A DNA stretch of 32,836 nt from Fibrobacteria bacterium (GTDB lineage: Bacteria; Fibrobacterota; Fibrobacteria; UBA11236). The notes under the pieces are model-generated. The model had not been told where the DNA came from. It worked only from the letters and a program-made list of their open reading frames with translations, and did no database searches. The stretch is from positions 1-32,836 of the forward strand of contig JAJNBB010000025.1 in NCBI GenBank assembly GCA_021155885.1, given 5' to 3'. This document shows, in pieces, positions 31,760 to 32,836 of the stretch (positions within the stretch are counted from its first letter, which is position 1; every line of letters starts with the position of its first letter). The translations under genes and the position numbers were made by a program.

Positions 31760-32692
31760 TTAGCGCTTCGGAACCACGCCCACGCCGGAGGTGGTGCCGG
31801 TCACGGTGGTGCGGCCCACCTTGCCGATCACCACGGTGATCTTTTCATTGCCCAGGTTGGCGGCGACGTTGGTCCAGGTGAGGGTGAGGTTCGACGGGGT
31901 GTTGTCGACGCCGGGGGTGCTGGTGACGATCGTTTCGCCCACGAACAGCGTGTCGGTCTTGACCACGGCGCCGGCGGCGTTCAGAAGCACGCCGTAGGCG
32001 GCCAGGCGGATGGTGCGCTGGCCGAGCGCCACGTAGTCGTAATCGAGCGTGTCGATCGGATTACCGTTGAAGTAGCCGGCCTTGAGCGAGTCGCGGACGA
32101 TTTGGCCGTCGACGCGCAGGATCAGGCGGGTGAAACGGACGGCCTGCTTGGTGGTATTGCCCGTGGCGTTGGTGCTGATGCTGTCGGGCAGGTTCGCGAA
32201 AATGGCGCGGTACTGCGTGTACTTGGGGTTCAGCTTGTTGATCGAGACCGAGACGGTGTCGCCGATGCGGGTGAAGTTGTTCGCGGCGGGGACGATCGTC
32301 GTGTCATGGGTGATCGCGCCCTTGGTGTCGATCACGGTGACGCGCACGGTCCAGTTGCGGAGGGCCTTGAGGGTGTAGTTCGAGTCGATCGTTTGATCGC
32401 TGCTCGAGCTCGAGCTCAAGCCCTGGCTGATGCCGGCATGGATCGTGTCCCGGATCGTGTCGGAGGCGGTCGGGGTGTTCGAGTTCGAGATCAAGGTGAT
32501 GGCCACCTTGGAGTAGGCGATGACGCTGCCCTTGGCGAGGGAGCCGGAGACGCTGATCGACGGGACGTTCGCGCGGACGCGGATGTGCGTCGTGGCGGTT
32601 TCCTGCGCGTCCTGTTCGCCCTGCAGGCAGGCGGTGAGGGAGAGCGTCGAAACCAGGGCGGCGGCCAGGGCGATTTTCTTGATGGAGAGCAT
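31760..32692 (-). CDS. Lipoprotein of the array family, unknown function
   Basis: A 310-residue lipoprotein whose ATG has AAGGA at 6-nt spacing. The signal peptide ends in lipobox LTAC with Cys22. The first domain (~35-205) shares the order of elements seen in the neighbours: KGSVIAYSKVAITLIS, DTIRDTIHAG, YTLKALRNWTVRVTVIDT, GDTVSVSINKL and VDGQIVRDSL. The second domain has LDYDYVALGQRTIRLAAYG and ends in ITVVIGKVGRTTVTG. A Ser run (SSSSSSD) interrupts the first domain. It is clearly paralogous to the next gene and to the truncated gene at the right edge. The role is unknown; surface display is inferred from the lipobox. Confidence 0.85.
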   Translation of the reverse strand: MLSIKKIALAAALVSTLSLTACLQGEQDAQETATTHIRVRANVPSISVSGSLAKGSVIAYSKVAITLISNSNTPTASDTIRDTIHAGISQGLSSSSSSDQTIDSNYTLKALRNWTVRVTVIDTKGAITHDTTIVPAANNFTRIGDTVSVSINKLNPKYTQYRAIFANLPDSISTNATGNTTKQAVRFTRLILRVDGQIVRDSLKAGYFNGNPIDTLDYDYVALGQRTIRLAAYGVLLNAAGAVVKTDTLFVGETIVTSTPGVDNTPSNLTLTWTNVAANLGNEKITVVIGKVGRTTVTGTTSGVGVVPKR

Positions 32693-32740
32693 CTACGGTC
32701 CTTCTTCTTCGTCAGGATTTGCTTGGGTGGGGACCCGGAT

Positions 32741-32836
32741 TTACTTCTTCGGAACGACGGTGTCGTCCGTCTCGACGGTGATCTGGTAGAGCCCGACCTT
32801 GACGATCGTGACCGACAGATCCTCGATGCCCGTGAC
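32741..32836 (-). CDS. Array-family lipoprotein, C-terminal fragment
   Basis: The frame is open to the right edge and closes at a TAA at 32741-32743, giving 31 residues. The fragment reads LSVTIVKVGLYQITVETDDT and ends VVPKK, matching the end of the adjacent lipoprotein (ITVVIGKVGRTTVTG ... VVPKR). It is therefore the third member of the tandem family and the array continues beyond the window. The spacer to the next start is 48 bp. Confidence 0.75.
   Translation of the reverse strand, partial: VTGIEDLSVTIVKVGLYQITVETDDTVVPKK

Overview
The window comes from the chromosome of a GC-rich Gram-negative bacterium. It encodes several lipoproteins with lipoboxes, a likely outer-membrane barrel and an exopolysaccharide or O-antigen type gene cluster. 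No rRNA, tRNA, transposase, integrase or CRISPR array was seen. I cannot name the phylum from sequence alone. The gene mix (very large repeat lipoproteins, NamZ-type hydrolase, YfhO-type membrane protein) would fit a Fibrobacterota/FCB-like or other poorly sampled lineage, but that is only a guess.

Layout. 1-2800: end of an ABC transporter ATPase, a Fur-family regulator, a translationally coupled YciI/DUF1801 pair, a small exported protein, and ssb with its own terminator. 2844-5016: a NamZ-like (DUF1343) protein followed by a MurU-like nucleotidyltransferase, a possible MurNAc salvage pair. 5156-18400: surface-glycan genes on both strands: gmd, two GT4 and two GT2 glycosyltransferases, two class-I methyltransferases, a Wzx-type flippase, a YfhO-type protein, a polytopic GT-C-like protein and a TPMT-like methyltransferase. 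18403-23508: housekeeping genes (rlmN, a CoA-type Nudix hydrolase, rpe, pdxA), interrupted by a Cys-rich exported protein and a likely outer-membrane barrel. 23530-32836: five minus-strand genes for related surface lipoproteins: a ~1470-residue and an 864-residue protein built of Ycf48/BNR-like beta-propeller repeats, then a tandem array of smaller lipoproteins running off the right edge.

Most unusual features. (1) Four intergenic elements are built from degenerate 7-bp tandem repeats. Three of them are long inverted repeats filling the spacer between two co-directional genes, always with the G-rich arm after the upstream stop and the G-poor arm directly before the downstream start codon, which then lacks a visible Shine-Dalgarno. 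(2) The two propeller lipoproteins carry 28 and 14 readable repeats, i.e. 4x7 and 2x7, and share an N-terminal domain with the neighbouring small lipoproteins. (3) A perfect intrinsic-terminator-like hairpin is embedded in the signal-peptide codons of one lipoprotein gene. (4) Two intergenic palindromic repeats supply the stop codon of the adjacent minus-strand gene.
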